DNA of 64,000 nucleotides from CAXPZW01 sp049594615 (GCA_049594615.1 JBMYJR010000007.1:22764-86763), one strand, 5' to 3'; counted from the stretch's first letter, positions 1 to 9,349 are shown. Numbers and translations: made by a program. The notes: generated by a model not told the origin, from the letters alone.

Positions 1-404
1 GCGAAACCGTCTACAGTGGCGGCGTGGTGAGCCTCAACTACCGCCCCACCAGCGAAGACCACATGTACCTGGAAATCATCCGCGAAAGCGACGGCCGTAC
101 CACGGCAGATTCTCGCGTACGTGCCGAGAACATCATCTACGACACCCAAGTGGACAGCACAGGAATCCAGCTTTCGCCCTACATCGGATACCCGAGATCA
201 GACACCTACCGGGGCCAAGGCGTAGAGGTGCGGATCTACATCCCCGACGGGATGGTGTTGACCAACGATTTGGAGGTACGCCAGAACCTGCGCCACACCC
301 GCCACCACGGCATCAGTGTGATCGGCGGTGAGATGCGCCTCTTGAATGCCGACCTCGAACCCTTCGAGGACGGCTTCTACACCCGCTACTACTACTTCTA
401 CTGA
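1..404 (+). CDS. C-terminal part of a PspC/adhesin-type hypothetical protein (partial)
   Basis: The reading frame is already open at the left edge (the first full codon starts at base 3), so only about 133 C-terminal residues are visible and the start lies outside the window. The segment has an alternating beta-strand pattern, including AENIIYDTQVD followed by VEVRIYIPDGMVL. This resembles the C-terminal beta-rich region of Bacteroidota PspC-domain membrane proteins, which typically end in a repeat reading 'I.Y..Q.....L..Y......R.Q.V.V.L.VP.G'. The PspC domain itself is not in view, so the family call is an inference from that pattern. A strong hairpin terminator follows the stop by about 35 nt. 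Confidence 0.5.
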   Translation, partial: ETVYSGGVVSLNYRPTSEDHMYLEIIRESDGRTTADSRVRAENIIYDTQVDSTGIQLSPYIGYPRSDTYRGQGVEVRIYIPDGMVLTNDLEVRQNLRHTRHHGISVIGGEMRLLNADLEPFEDGFYTRYYYFY

Positions 405-438
405 AGTCACTGGCCCCCACAAGATCAGCAGCAAATAT

Positions 439-463
439 GAAAACCGGCCCCGTGCCGGTTTTC
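439..463 (+). terminator. Rho-independent terminator
   Basis: A 10-bp perfect stem (GAAAACCGGC pairing with GCCGGTTTTC) with a 5-nt loop ends in a T run. It follows the stop at 404. An ATG at 437 sits at the foot of this hairpin, which argues against that ATG being the start of the next gene. Confidence 0.8.
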
Positions 464-478
464 GCTATTTTGGACCTT

Positions 479-3400
479 GTGAGAAGCCTGATCACCACTG
501 TGTTTTGTCTCCTGTGTTGGGGGCTTTTTGCCCAAGAGGCGGACACCTACCGCTACACCTACGTCGAAAACAAAGGCCAATGGCCCGAGCAGGTGCTGTA
601 CCGCGCCCAAGTCGAGGGCGGTTTTGTGTGGGTGGAACGTACCGGCCTCAGGGTAGACCTGCGTGACTACAGCGAAGCCTCTGCCCTGCACGCCAATCCT
701 GAAGGTGACTTGTATGCTGCCCAAGTTTATGGCCATTGCTACTTCATTGATTTTGGTGCTGAAGTACGTACAGCGGTTGCTGCTGAGCCGGAAGTCACCG
801 TCCACAACTACTTTCAAGGAAACAACCCTGCGCATTGGGCGGGCGGCTGTCAGGGCTATGCAGAGGTGTTGCTCCAAGACATCTACCCCGGCATTCACCT
901 GCGCCTGTATTCCAACACCTTCTTCCTCAAGAACGACTGGATCGTGGATGCGGGACGCGACCCGTCCACCATCCAACTCACCTACCGCGGCACCGAAGGG
1001 CTGACACTGAAAAACGGACGCTTGCATGTGGCTACTTCCCTCGGAACCCAAACCGAGCAAAAGCCAATCGCCCACCTAGAAACCGGCTACTTTGCTTCGG
1101 ACAACCAAGGACTTAAGCACGTGCGCGGCGTACGCGTGAACTCGAGCTACACCTTGGAAGGCGCTACTGTGAGCTACACCGGAAACATCCCCGGTCCGCA
1201 TGACCGGCTTGTGATCGACCCCGAGCTCATTTTCTCGACCTATTCGGGCTCCACCGCCGACAACTTCGGCTACACCGCCACCTACGACGACGACGGTAAC
1301 CTGTACTCGGGCAGCTCGATTTTTGGTGACGGATACCCCACCACCCTTGGGGCTTACCAAACCAACTGGGCCGGTGGCGATGGCCAAGGCACCTTGGCCG
1401 GGACTGACATTGCGCTGACCAAGTACAGTTCAGACGGCACTACGCGCATTTACTCCACGTACTTGGGTGGAGCGGCCGACGAGCTTCCCCACACCCTGAT
1501 CTGCTCGCCCGAGGGCGAATTGGTGCTCATGGGCACCACCAGCTCCGACGACTTCCCCATCACCACTGGGGCTTACCAAGAGGGCTTTTTGGGCGGAGGC
1601 GCCTTTGCCCCTTCTGGCGTGGGCGTGGATTACTTGTACGGCTCGGACATGATCATCACCCGCTTGGCCGCCGACGGGGGTAGCTTGGTGGGCAGCACCT
1701 ACCTGGGCGGCACCGACAACGACGGGGTCAACACCGCCCCGGACCTCAAATTCAACTACGCCGATGAAATGCGTGGCGAGGTGATTCTGGACGACGCTGG
1801 CAACGTGGTGGTGGTCTCCTGCACCGACGACACCGATTTCCCATACACCGACCTGTTTGATTTTACCCCAGGTGGTCAATGCGGCACGTTCACCGTGCTC
1901 AACGCCGATCTGACCGACTTGGTGTGGGGCACCCTGATCAGCCAAGTCAGCGACGAAGCGGCCTACGCAGTGGACATTGCTTCTGACGGCAGCTTTTATG
2001 TGTGTGGAGGCACCAATTCAAGCACCCTCCCTGGGATGGCTGGATGGCAAACGGCTGCGAGCGGCGGGCAGGCCGACGGGTACGTGTACCGTTTTGCTGC
2101 AGACGGCAGCGCAGTGCTGGGCGGCACTTACTTTGGCAGCCCCAGCTACGACCAACTCTACTTTGTAGAACTCGACGCCAACGACGTGGTGCACGTATTT
2201 GGCCAAACCCGAGCCCTTGGCGACTACTGGATCCAAAACGCCACATATGGCACCCCCGAATCCGGCATGCTGGTGGCCAAGTTCACCAACGACTTGAACG
2301 GGTTGGATTGGAGCACCGTTGTTGGCACCGGCTCGGGCCGGCCCAACCTCTCGCCCACGGCGTTTTTGGTGGACAACTGCGGACTGGTGTACCTCTCGGG
2401 CTGGGGCGGCAGCACCAACGTAGCGTCCAACCCGACCGGCACCGACACCGTGGACGACATGCCCACCACCCCCGACGCCTACCAAAGCAGCACCGACGGT
2501 AGCGACTTTTACCTCATGGTGATCACCCCGGACGCCAGCGATGTGGTGTACGCCACCTTCTTTGGCGGAGGCATCAGCGCTGAACACGTAGACGGTGGTA
2601 CCAGCCGGTTCAATCCGGATGGTGTGGTGTACCAGAGCGTGTGCGCGGGCTGCGGCGGGAATTCCGACTTCCCCATCTTCCCCAACGATGCGGTGTCACC
2701 CACCAACAACTCGCCCAACTGCAACAACGGGGTATTCAAATTCCAGTTTGACTTGCCTCCGGTCGTGGCCCTTGCTGAGGCGCCTGAAATCGGATGTGTG
2801 GATGCCGAACTGCAGTTCACCAACCTCAGCACCAATGCCACCTCGTATTCCTGGGACTTTGGCGACGACAGCACCAGCTCGCTCGAAAACCCCACCCACA
2901 GCTACGACAGCCCCGGGCCGTACACGGTCACCCTCACGGCCAACAACGACAACTGCGGCTTTACCGACACCTACTCCTTTACTGTAGAAATCTCTGATCT
3001 CGTCGGCGGTTCCACTTCGGCCACGGCCAACCCCGTGTACCTGGACGAAGGGGAATCTTCCCAACTGCTGGCACAGCCCACGGGATACAGTTACGAATGG
3101 TCCCCTCCCGGCACCTTGGATGATCCGTTTGTCAACGACCCGGTAGCCACCCCAGACGAAAGCACCACATACTACGTGCTGATCTCTGACGGCGAGTGCT
3201 CAGTGTTGGATTCGGTGCGGGTGTTCATCAACGAGCTCATTTGCGGGCGGCCGTTTGTGTTCCTGCCTAACGCCTTCACTCCAGATGGCGACGGCGACAA
3301 TGACGTGCTATTTGTCCGTGGCGAGAACATCGAAAGCCTCTACCTGACCGTTTACAACCGTTGGGGCGAGATGGTCTTTGAAACCCGCGACAAGAACGTG

Positions 3401-3523
3401 GGCTGGGACGGCACCTTCCGCGGTGAGCCGGCAGACCCAGCAGTGTTTGTCTATTACCTGGAGGTGTTCTGCATCGACGGACAAGAATACTTTGAAGAAG
3501 GAAACGTAACCGTCATCCGATGA
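479..3523 (+). CDS. T9SS type B (CHU_C) secreted protein with SBBP-like repeats and a PKD domain
   Basis: This is a large secreted protein of about 1014 residues. I start it at GTG 479 because the upstream ATG 437 lies inside a terminator stem. GTG 479 gives a clean signal peptide (RSLITTVFCLLCWGLFAQ), and a TATTTTGG promoter element lies 5 nt before it. The N-terminal part resembles the DUF7948/SBBP-repeat module (VENKGQWPEQVLYRA, then repeats such as DIALTKYSSDGT and STYLGG). A PKD domain follows near residues 765-850 (YSWDFGDDSTSS). The end is a gliding-motility C-terminal domain (FLPNAFTPDGDGDNDV, YNRWGEMVF), the known signal for T9SS type B export and anchoring. Its stop overlaps porP/sprF by 4 nt, a common pairing for these cargo proteins. 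Confidence 0.9.
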   Translation: MRSLITTVFCLLCWGLFAQEADTYRYTYVENKGQWPEQVLYRAQVEGGFVWVERTGLRVDLRDYSEASALHANPEGDLYAAQVYGHCYFIDFGAEVRTAVAAEPEVTVHNYFQGNNPAHWAGGCQGYAEVLLQDIYPGIHLRLYSNTFFLKNDWIVDAGRDPSTIQLTYRGTEGLTLKNGRLHVATSLGTQTEQKPIAHLETGYFASDNQGLKHVRGVRVNSSYTLEGATVSYTGNIPGPHDRLVIDPELIFSTYSGSTADNFGYTATYDDDGNLYSGSSIFGDGYPTTLGAYQTNWAGGDGQGTLAGTDIALTKYSSDGTTRIYSTYLGGAADELPHTLICSPEGELVLMGTTSSDDFPITTGAYQEGFLGGGAFAPSGVGVDYLYGSDMIITRLAADGGSLVGSTYLGGTDNDGVNTAPDLKFNYADEMRGEVILDDAGNVVVVSCTDDTDFPYTDLFDFTPGGQCGTFTVLNADLTDLVWGTLISQVSDEAAYAVDIASDGSFYVCGGTNSSTLPGMAGWQTAASGGQADGYVYRFAADGSAVLGGTYFGSPSYDQLYFVELDANDVVHVFGQTRALGDYWIQNATYGTPESGMLVAKFTNDLNGLDWSTVVGTGSGRPNLSPTAFLVDNCGLVYLSGWGGSTNVASNPTGTDTVDDMPTTPDAYQSSTDGSDFYLMVITPDASDVVYATFFGGGISAEHVDGGTSRFNPDGVVYQSVCAGCGGNSDFPIFPNDAVSPTNNSPNCNNGVFKFQFDLPPVVALAEAPEIGCVDAELQFTNLSTNATSYSWDFGDDSTSSLENPTHSYDSPGPYTVTLTANNDNCGFTDTYSFTVEISDLVGGSTSATANPVYLDEGESSQLLAQPTGYSYEWSPPGTLDDPFVNDPVATPDESTTYYVLISDGECSVLDSVRVFINELICGRPFVFLPNAFTPDGDGDNDVLFVRGENIESLYLTVYNRWGEMVFETRDKNVGWDGTFRGEPADPAVFVYYLEVFCIDGQEYFEEGNVTVIR

Positions 3524-4524
3524 GGCTGCTATTCTCCATAGCACTCGCGGGATGGGCCGCCCTGAGCTTCGGGCAGGACATCCACTTTTCGCAGTTTGAC
3601 CTGCAGCCCTTGCACTACAACCCGGGTTATGCTGGGCTGTTTGACGGCGATTACCGGATCTCTGGGATCGAGCGGACACAGTGGCGTTCGGTGACCACAC
3701 CCTACCAGACCTTTGGTTTGGCAGGAGACCTGCGCAACCCCGGGCACAGCCGCAACACTGCAGTGGGCCTCTCGATTTACCAAGACCGTGCAGGCGACTC
3801 GCGGTTGGGCCAATTGCAGGTCAACCTCACAGGAGCCTTTCACATTCCGCTGAGTGCGGATTCCACGCAGATCTTGAGTGTTGGCATCACCACGGGCATC
3901 ACCCATTTCAGCATCGACTACGCGCAATTGCAGTTTGACAACCAGTGGGGCGGCACCTCGTACGACCCCAACCTGGCCACAGGCGAGGCGTTTGCACGCG
4001 ACAGTCGCACTTACGTAAACATGGCATTGGGCGCCGCATATCACAAACGGTGGGCCCAGCGCAACATCGCTTACGGAGGATTGGCCATCCACAACCTGAC
4101 CCGTCCCAACCAATCCTTCCAAGACGCCCTAGGCGTGAAACTCAACCCACGCATCAGCGCACACGGCTGGGCTTCTATCGCTGTGGCTGAGGAATGGGAC
4201 CTGCAGCCTAGCATCCTGTGGCAAGCCCAAGACCGGTACCGCGAAGTACTCATGGGCGCCTCAGCGCGTTACCTGCTGAGCGGACTGGGGGAGCTGCACC
4301 AAGCCGTACTTGCGGGATTCTACTTCCGCGCGGGTGATGCGGGCTACCTGCTTGTGGGTGGAGAGTACGGCCCCTGGAAGGCCGGCATCACGTACGACTT
4401 CAACTGGTCCAACCTCACCCCTGCTTCCGATGGCAAAGGTGGATTGGAGTTGGCCGTGCAGTACATCTTCAAACGCATCGATCCTGGGGCGCTGCCCCTG
4501 CCTTTGTGCCCGGATTTCTTGTAG
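3520..4524 (+). CDS. PorP/SprF family type IX secretion system membrane protein
   Basis: This 334-aa protein has a signal peptide ending AALSFGQ, followed by the family hallmark DIHFSQFDLQPLHYNPGYAG. Family members are outer-membrane beta-barrels that cooperate with CHU_C-domain cargo in T9SS export. The rest shows barrel-like alternation and ends in a strand (LELAVQYIF). The ATG overlaps the upstream stop in an ATGA, so it is probably translationally coupled to the type B cargo gene. Several PorP/SprF paralogues are usual per genome; I cannot say whether this one is SprF itself. Confidence 0.92.
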   Translation: MRLLFSIALAGWAALSFGQDIHFSQFDLQPLHYNPGYAGLFDGDYRISGIERTQWRSVTTPYQTFGLAGDLRNPGHSRNTAVGLSIYQDRAGDSRLGQLQVNLTGAFHIPLSADSTQILSVGITTGITHFSIDYAQLQFDNQWGGTSYDPNLATGEAFARDSRTYVNMALGAAYHKRWAQRNIAYGGLAIHNLTRPNQSFQDALGVKLNPRISAHGWASIAVAEEWDLQPSILWQAQDRYREVLMGASARYLLSGLGELHQAVLAGFYFRAGDAGYLLVGGEYGPWKAGITYDFNWSNLTPASDGKGGLELAVQYIFKRIDPGALPLPLCPDFL

Positions 4525-4540
4525 CACCTGCGGGGGCGAA

Positions 4541-4548
4541 TATCTTTG
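4541..4548 (+). promoter_or_regulatory. -7 promoter element (TATCTTTG) close to a start codon
   Basis: This is an exact TAnnTTTG Bacteroidota -7 element. It ends 7 nt before ATG 4556, so the predicted transcript would be leaderless or nearly so. It decides the start of the next gene. Confidence 0.65.
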
Positions 4549-4555
4549 TGCACTG

Positions 4556-4903
4556 ATGGTACGACTCGCCGCATCTTTATTGGTGATTTACAACTTGCTG
4601 TTCTTCTGGGAACGGCACTTGTCCGACCTGCTTCCCGGATTCATCGAGGCAGCCAACAACTTCATGATCGAGTTCCGCGGCTTTTTGACCGTGCTAGAAC
4701 TGATTGGGGTGGTGGCGTTGTTTGTGGACTTGTTGACCACCTACGACAAGCGCACCCACCTCATGCGCCGCAAGCTCTGGACTTTGCTGGTGGCCCTGTT
4801 GGTGGTGGGCTTCCTATTCAAGGTCTTTATCAATTACCTCGATTCGGCGTTGCTGGAGGAGGGGGCGTCGCGTCTTGGTCGTATTCGTAGTCGCTTGGGG
4901 TAA
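4556..4903 (+). CDS. Small integral membrane protein of unknown function
   Basis: This 115-aa protein is not recognised. Hydrophobic segments lie near residues 2-16 (RLAASLLVIYNLLFF), 42-60 (TVLELIGVVALFVDLL) and 74-92 (LWTLLVALLVVGFLF), giving two or three membrane spans. A basic stretch (DKRTHLMRRK) lies between the last two, and the tail is basic (RLGRIRSRLG). ATG 4556 is chosen because a TATCTTTG element ends 7 nt upstream; the frame is open further upstream but that part overlaps porP/sprF. Its last 74 nt overlap the convergent gene on the other strand. Confidence 0.65.
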   Translation: MVRLAASLLVIYNLLFFWERHLSDLLPGFIEAANNFMIEFRGFLTVLELIGVVALFVDLLTTYDKRTHLMRRKLWTLLVALLVVGFLFKVFINYLDSALLEEGASRLGRIRSRLG

Positions 4904-5645
4904 GCTGCTGTTGCTTGTACAGCACACGGTAGTCCTGGTAGCGCACCTTCACATACATGATGAAGTCGTACTGCGAAGAGCTCTTCAAAAACGCATCCGA
5001 CACATTCAAGTAATCGATAAACGCGTCGAACTCCTCGGGGTCGAGGTCGATGATGTCGTAGTCGATGTATTTAGCAAACAACTCCTTGAGCAGCGCCCTA
5101 CGGCGGTCGTTGTTTTCCAACTGGATGGCCATGCGGCGTCCGCGCTCACGGCGACTGAACTGCTCGTATAAAAAGGTAATGGGACTGTAGAAGGCATCCA
5201 CCCCACTGGTGCGGTAATCCGACTCGTTGAACCCGAGCGTGGAAATGTCTTTCTGGATGTCGTCCAAATCGCGTGGAGCAAACACCTCTGCGGCACCAAT
5301 CTCAAGGGCCAGCGGGCGCAGTTGGACTTCGACGTAATAGGAATCCCGAATCGTGCTGTCGGCAAAGCAGACCTTTTCGCTCAGGTAACCGAAAGCACCC
5401 ACGAGCAAGGTATCCATCTTATGGGCATACACTGTAAAAGTCCCGTTGGGGTTGCCAAAGGTGCCCGCTCCAATGCGGTCGTTGATCACCAGGATATCGG
5501 GCTTGGTGTGTCCTTGCTCGTCGGTAACCTTGCCTTTGACAATGATCTGCGGGTTGAGGCTATCGGGCAATTGCGGGTAGCCGTTCTGGCTCCACAGCGG
5601 TGCGGTCACCAGAAAACAGATACAAATGAGCAAAAAGTGCTTCAT
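4830..5645 (-). CDS. Secreted CarboxypepD_reg-like domain protein
   Basis: This 271-aa protein has a signal peptide (FLLICICFLVTAPLWSQ). Residues 34-110 form a carboxypeptidase-regulatory-like beta-sandwich (IIVKGKVTDEQG, NPNGTFTVYA, YYVEVQLRPL), common in Bacteroidota periplasmic and outer-membrane proteins. The remainder is mainly helical and acidic (RRALLKELFAKYIDYDII, DPEEFDAFIDYL), with a Pro-rich tail. The role is unknown. The 3' end overlaps the convergent small membrane gene. Confidence 0.75.
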   Translation of the reverse strand: MKHFLLICICFLVTAPLWSQNGYPQLPDSLNPQIIVKGKVTDEQGHTKPDILVINDRIGAGTFGNPNGTFTVYAHKMDTLLVGAFGYLSEKVCFADSTIRDSYYVEVQLRPLALEIGAAEVFAPRDLDDIQKDISTLGFNESDYRTSGVDAFYSPITFLYEQFSRRERGRRMAIQLENNDRRRALLKELFAKYIDYDIIDLDPEEFDAFIDYLNVSDAFLKSSSQYDFIMYVKVRYQDYRVLYKQQQLTPSDYEYDQDATPPPPATPNRGN

Positions 5646-5679
5646 GGTTGATGGCTAGACGCGAAAACCGCGCCACTTG

Positions 5680-6201
5680 TTACTTCTGCAACGTGGGATC
5701 CAAGGCAGTGATGCGTTTGTAGGCAAACACGCGCGATTTGGATGCGCCGTCAGCCACCCCTGAAATGGTGGCTTCCAGCGCATAGGGGCTCTTGCGCTCG
5801 TAGGCAATGCGTTGCGGGTAATCGTGGGTGGGATTTTCAAAGGCGATGCCGTCTTTGGTTTGCTCGGCCAGACGGAAAGCCACCGCAGCATCGGAATTTT
5901 GACCGTAGACCCGGGCCGAGTAAAGCCATTGGTCGCTCACACGCAGGATGGAGAGCTCTTCGATGAAAGTGGTGTCGGTGCCACGCATCACAAACCCCTT
6001 GCCGGTGAAGAAGCCGTCGTCCATCTTTTCCCAGTGCTCGTAGAAAGCGGTTGAATCGGTGATGTTGGACCACTCTCCCACCAGAAAATCCAAGGTGAAG
6101 TCAGGTTGGGTGCGCTCCACCACTGCGGGCAATTCCTGCTCGCATGCGCTGGCCACCATCAACAGGGCTACCAGGGCCGTGCATGTCCTCTTACAATTCA
6201 C
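5680..6201 (-). CDS. DUF6265-like lipoprotein
   Basis: This protein of about 173 aa starts at GTG 6201, where TACCTTTC (one mismatch to TAnnTTTG) ends 4 nt upstream. This start places a signal and lipobox (ALLMVASAC) at the N-terminus; the longer frame from 6279 would not. The body matches the DUF6265 pattern (FLVGEWSN, GFFTGKGFVM, IEELSILRVSDQWLYSARV, FENPTHDYPQRI). This is a small lipocalin-like family of unknown function, often found as Bacteroidota lipoproteins. It is probably anchored in the cell envelope. Confidence 0.75.
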   Translation of the reverse strand: MNCKRTCTALVALLMVASACEQELPAVVERTQPDFTLDFLVGEWSNITDSTAFYEHWEKMDDGFFTGKGFVMRGTDTTFIEELSILRVSDQWLYSARVYGQNSDAAVAFRLAEQTKDGIAFENPTHDYPQRIAYERKSPYALEATISGVADGASKSRVFAYKRITALDPTLQK

Positions 6202-6319
6202 GTTGGAAAGGTAGGATATTTCCCATCCGCAGCGGTTGAATAGCAGGAAACAGGATAGGACAACAATAGGTCCGATCAAACCCTACAACCATTCTGAGAC
6301 TTTCCGCGTAGAACCGGGT

Positions 6320-6886
6320 ATGTTCTCAGCCTTATCTCTCTCACTTTTACGATCCTTGGTCATCCTCGGATTGTTTGTCGGAATCTCAAGTTTTCACACC
6401 GCACCCCTTGTTCAAGTCGAGCTAGCCTTCAATTTGATTCCCCAATGGCCCAACTCGGGATGCACCTTCGCGATCATTGATCACATTGACGAAAAGATTT
6501 ACCGCATCCGTGAAATCGACGAACGCACTTTTGTGCTCATTGCAACAGGCCACCAACGTTCCAAGGCCAATCCACGCCAAGCCAACCTGTTCGAGGAATT
6601 CGGGGTCGAAGGATGCGAAGTGGTGTACCACCAACCCTTCCGGGAATACGAAATCTCCTGCAGCCCTACCCAACAGCCCTGGAAGCTGCGCTACCAAGCA
6701 CGACCCAGCGTAGAAGGCCCAGGAGAAGCAGGCTGGGCCGGCAAGAAATTGTGTCCAAACGACCGGCAGATGTACCTGCTCAAGGGGTACGGAATTCAGG
6801 AGCTCGACGACTATGTAATTGGCACCAAAGCCTTTGAATTGCTGCGCAACTGTAGCGATCCTTCCTGGATCAGCCACTACAAGTAG
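6320..6886 (+). CDS. Hypothetical protein with N-terminal signal/anchor
   Basis: This 189-aa protein starts at ATG 6320. I do not recognise it. A hydrophobic N-terminus (LRSLVILGLFVGISSF) suggests export. Cysteines are scattered through the chain (GCTF, GCEV, ISCSP, KLCPND, NCSDP), as expected for disulphides in a periplasmic or secreted protein. The frame is open back to 6236, but ATG 6320 gives the best signal peptide. It is transcribed divergently from the DUF6265 lipoprotein and ends 34 nt before meaB. Confidence 0.6.
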   Translation: MFSALSLSLLRSLVILGLFVGISSFHTAPLVQVELAFNLIPQWPNSGCTFAIIDHIDEKIYRIREIDERTFVLIATGHQRSKANPRQANLFEEFGVEGCEVVYHQPFREYEISCSPTQQPWKLRYQARPSVEGPGEAGWAGKKLCPNDRQMYLLKGYGIQELDDYVIGTKAFELLRNCSDPSWISHYK

Positions 6887-6920
6887 CGCCTTGCGTACTT
6901 TCGGGGCAGCAAACCGCGCC

Positions 6921-7925
6921 GTGCCCAACCCCAAGAAAAAACCCACCACCGCCACCTTTGTCCAAGGCATTCGTCAAGGAAACGTGGCCCTGCTCAGCCA
7001 GGCCATCACCTTGATGGAAAGCACCCACCCGGACCACCAGGCCCAGGCAGATGCCATCCTCGAGGCATGCCTGGCCTTCCGAAAACCCGCGGTGCGCGTC
7101 GGCATCACCGGCATTCCAGGTGTGGGCAAATCCACTTTCATCGAGACCTTTGGGGCACACATCGCAGGATGCGGACACCGGTTGGCCGTGTTGGCGGTAG
7201 ACCCCACTTCTTCTCGCACCGGCGGCAGCATCTTGGGCGACAAAACCCGTATGGCCGAGCTCTCCATGCGCGACGACGTGTACATCCGCCCCTCCTCAGC
7301 CGGAGAAGCCTTGGGCGGCGTGGCACGCAAAACCCGTGAGGCCATGCTCCTGTGTGAATGCGCCGGGTACGATGTGATTTTGGTGGAAACCGTAGGCGTG
7401 GGCCAGAGCGAAACTGCCGTGCACACGATGGTGGACTACTTCCTGCTCCTGCTGTTGGCCCGTTCAGGAGACGAACTCCAAGGCATGAAACGCGGCATCA
7501 TGGAGTTGGCAGACGGCATCTTGATCAACAAGGCCGACGGCGAGGGCGAGGCGGCTTCCAAACGCGCCCGCGCGGAATTCAAAAGTGCCTTGCACCTGCT
7601 CCCTCCTCGTCCAGACGGATGGAGTCCAGGTGTAGAACTCAGCAGTGGTCTTTCAGGTTTGGGCGTGGCAGAAGCTTGGGACACCATCTCCGAGTACATC
7701 GCCCAAACTCGCGGTAACGGCCATTTTGAGCGTAAACGCACCGAACAGAACAAGCATTGGTTCCAACAGGATGTACGCCAGGAGGCCTTCGAGCGCCTGC
7801 GCAGCATACCCGAGGCCACCGCACAACTTGCTGCCCTCCAAAAAGAAGTCGCGTCGGGACGCCTCAGCGCATTCCGGGCCAACCGCCGGTTCTACCAGTG
7901 GCTGGACGCGCAAAACGGGCACTAA
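6921..7925 (+). CDS. meaB: Methylmalonyl-CoA mutase-associated GTPase MeaB (ArgK family)
   Basis: This 334-aa G3E-family P-loop GTPase protects and reloads adenosylcobalamin-dependent methylmalonyl-CoA mutase. Visible motifs are the Walker A loop (GIPGVGKST), the family signature DPTSSRTGGSILGDK, RPSSAGEALGGVARKT, the Walker B-like ETVGVGQSE and the guanine-specificity NKADGEG. I prefer GTG 6921 because TACTTTCG (6896-6903) lies 17 nt upstream; the longer frame from 6819 would overlap the preceding gene. The mutase genes are not in this window. Confidence 0.93.
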   Translation: MPNPKKKPTTATFVQGIRQGNVALLSQAITLMESTHPDHQAQADAILEACLAFRKPAVRVGITGIPGVGKSTFIETFGAHIAGCGHRLAVLAVDPTSSRTGGSILGDKTRMAELSMRDDVYIRPSSAGEALGGVARKTREAMLLCECAGYDVILVETVGVGQSETAVHTMVDYFLLLLLARSGDELQGMKRGIMELADGILINKADGEGEAASKRARAEFKSALHLLPPRPDGWSPGVELSSGLSGLGVAEAWDTISEYIAQTRGNGHFERKRTEQNKHWFQQDVRQEAFERLRSIPEATAQLAALQKEVASGRLSAFRANRRFYQWLDAQNGH

Positions 7926-7938
7926 AATCTGCAGAATC

Positions 7939-9306
7939 TTAAGGACGCAGCTTGGCGAAGACGGCCTCTGGAGACATGGTCTCTTGCTCGCCGCTTTCCA
8001 TGTGTTTGAGGGTCACCACTCCTTGCTCAATTTCTTGGCTACCGGCCAACACCACCCACGGAATGGACTTGTCGTTGGCATACTGCATTTGCTTTTTGAG
8101 CTTGGCCGATGAAGGGTATACCTCGGCCCGGATACCGGCTTTGCGCGCTGCTGTTAACCATTCCAGGCATTTGCCCTGCTCAGCGCTACCGAAGTTGATG
8201 TAAAGCAACTCTGTACTGCGCGTGGCGTCTGCAGGGAACAGGTCCAACTCCTCCAGCACGTCGTAGATGCGGTCGGCGCCAAAGCTGATGCCCACCCCGC
8301 TCATGCCTTTCAGGCCAAAGATGCCGGTGAGGTCGTCGTAACGGCCGCCGCCACAGATGGAACCAATGCCCACGCCATTGGCCTTCACTTCAAAGATGGC
8401 TCCGGTGTAATAGTTGAGCCCGCGCGCAAGCGTAGGGTCAAATTCGAGCTTGGCATCACGCAGGCCCAAGCGCTCAGCTTCGGCCAATACATAGCGGAGT
8501 TCTTCGATGCCCTTCTCCCCTGTTTCGTTGCCGGCGAGCAGCCCGGCCAAGGATTGAAGATTGGCCTCAGTATCTGTACCGAGTTCCAGCAACGGTTGGA
8601 GTTTGGCAATGCTGTCTTCCGAAATGCCGCGGCCGCGCATCTCGTCCATGACCTTCTCGGCACCGATTTTATCCAGCTTGTCCAGTGCCACAGTCATGTC
8701 GGTGAGCAGTTCGCCCACGCCGGCCACCTCGGCCAAGCCCGCCAGAATCTTGCGGTTGTTGATCTTGATCGAAAAATCCGGAATGCGCAGGTTGGACAGC
8801 ACCTCGTCAAAGAGCTGTACCAACTCGACTTCGCACACCAATGCGTTCGTGCCAATGATGTCTGCGTCGCATTGGAAGAACTCTTGGTAGCGACCCTTTC
8901 CCGGACGGTCTCCACGCCAAACCGACTGAATCTGATAACGGCGGAAGGGGAACGCGATGTCGTTCTGATGCATCACCACAAAGCGGGCGAAAGGCACGGT
9001 GAGATCGTAGCGCAGGGCCTTTTTGGAAATGCTGAAGCCCAACTTCTTAGAGTCCTTGGCCGCCAACGCCTCGGCATCGGCCTTGGTCAGAAAGTCTCCG
9101 TTGTTGAGGATCTTGAAGATGAGCTGATCGCCCTCCTCTCCGTACTTGCCGGTAAGGGTGGCCAGGTTTTCCATGGCCGGGGTTTCGATGGGCAAGAAAC
9201 CATAGCGCTCAAACGAAGCGCGAATGGTGTCAAAAATGTAATTGCGACGCGCCATGGCCGAGGGGCCGAAGTCACGTGTGCCTTTGGGTATAGAGGGTTT
9301 GCTCAT
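7939..9306 (-). CDS. hisS: Histidyl-tRNA synthetase
   Basis: This 455-aa class II aminoacyl-tRNA synthetase charges tRNA-His. It begins with the family's PKGTRDFGP motif. Motif 2 is RYQIQSVWRGDRPGKGRYQEF, with FFQCDADIIG after it. A histidine-binding ARGLNYYTGAIFE motif lies near residue 295. The C-terminal anticodon-binding domain spans about residues 360-455. A TATTTTTG promoter element (9323-9330) lies 16 nt upstream of ATG 9306. Confidence 0.96.
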   Translation of the reverse strand: MSKPSIPKGTRDFGPSAMARRNYIFDTIRASFERYGFLPIETPAMENLATLTGKYGEEGDQLIFKILNNGDFLTKADAEALAAKDSKKLGFSISKKALRYDLTVPFARFVVMHQNDIAFPFRRYQIQSVWRGDRPGKGRYQEFFQCDADIIGTNALVCEVELVQLFDEVLSNLRIPDFSIKINNRKILAGLAEVAGVGELLTDMTVALDKLDKIGAEKVMDEMRGRGISEDSIAKLQPLLELGTDTEANLQSLAGLLAGNETGEKGIEELRYVLAEAERLGLRDAKLEFDPTLARGLNYYTGAIFEVKANGVGIGSICGGGRYDDLTGIFGLKGMSGVGISFGADRIYDVLEELDLFPADATRSTELLYINFGSAEQGKCLEWLTAARKAGIRAEVYPSSAKLKKQMQYANDKSIPWVVLAGSQEIEQGVVTLKHMESGEQETMSPEAVFAKLRP

Positions 9307-9349
9307 GGCGAAGAATTCGGGGCAAAAATAGCCAACCGATGCGCCCCGG

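Noticed and set aside
2018..2587. Long minus-strand frames under the first T9SS protein
   Set aside because: They are shadows of a GC-rich coding frame and lack family features.
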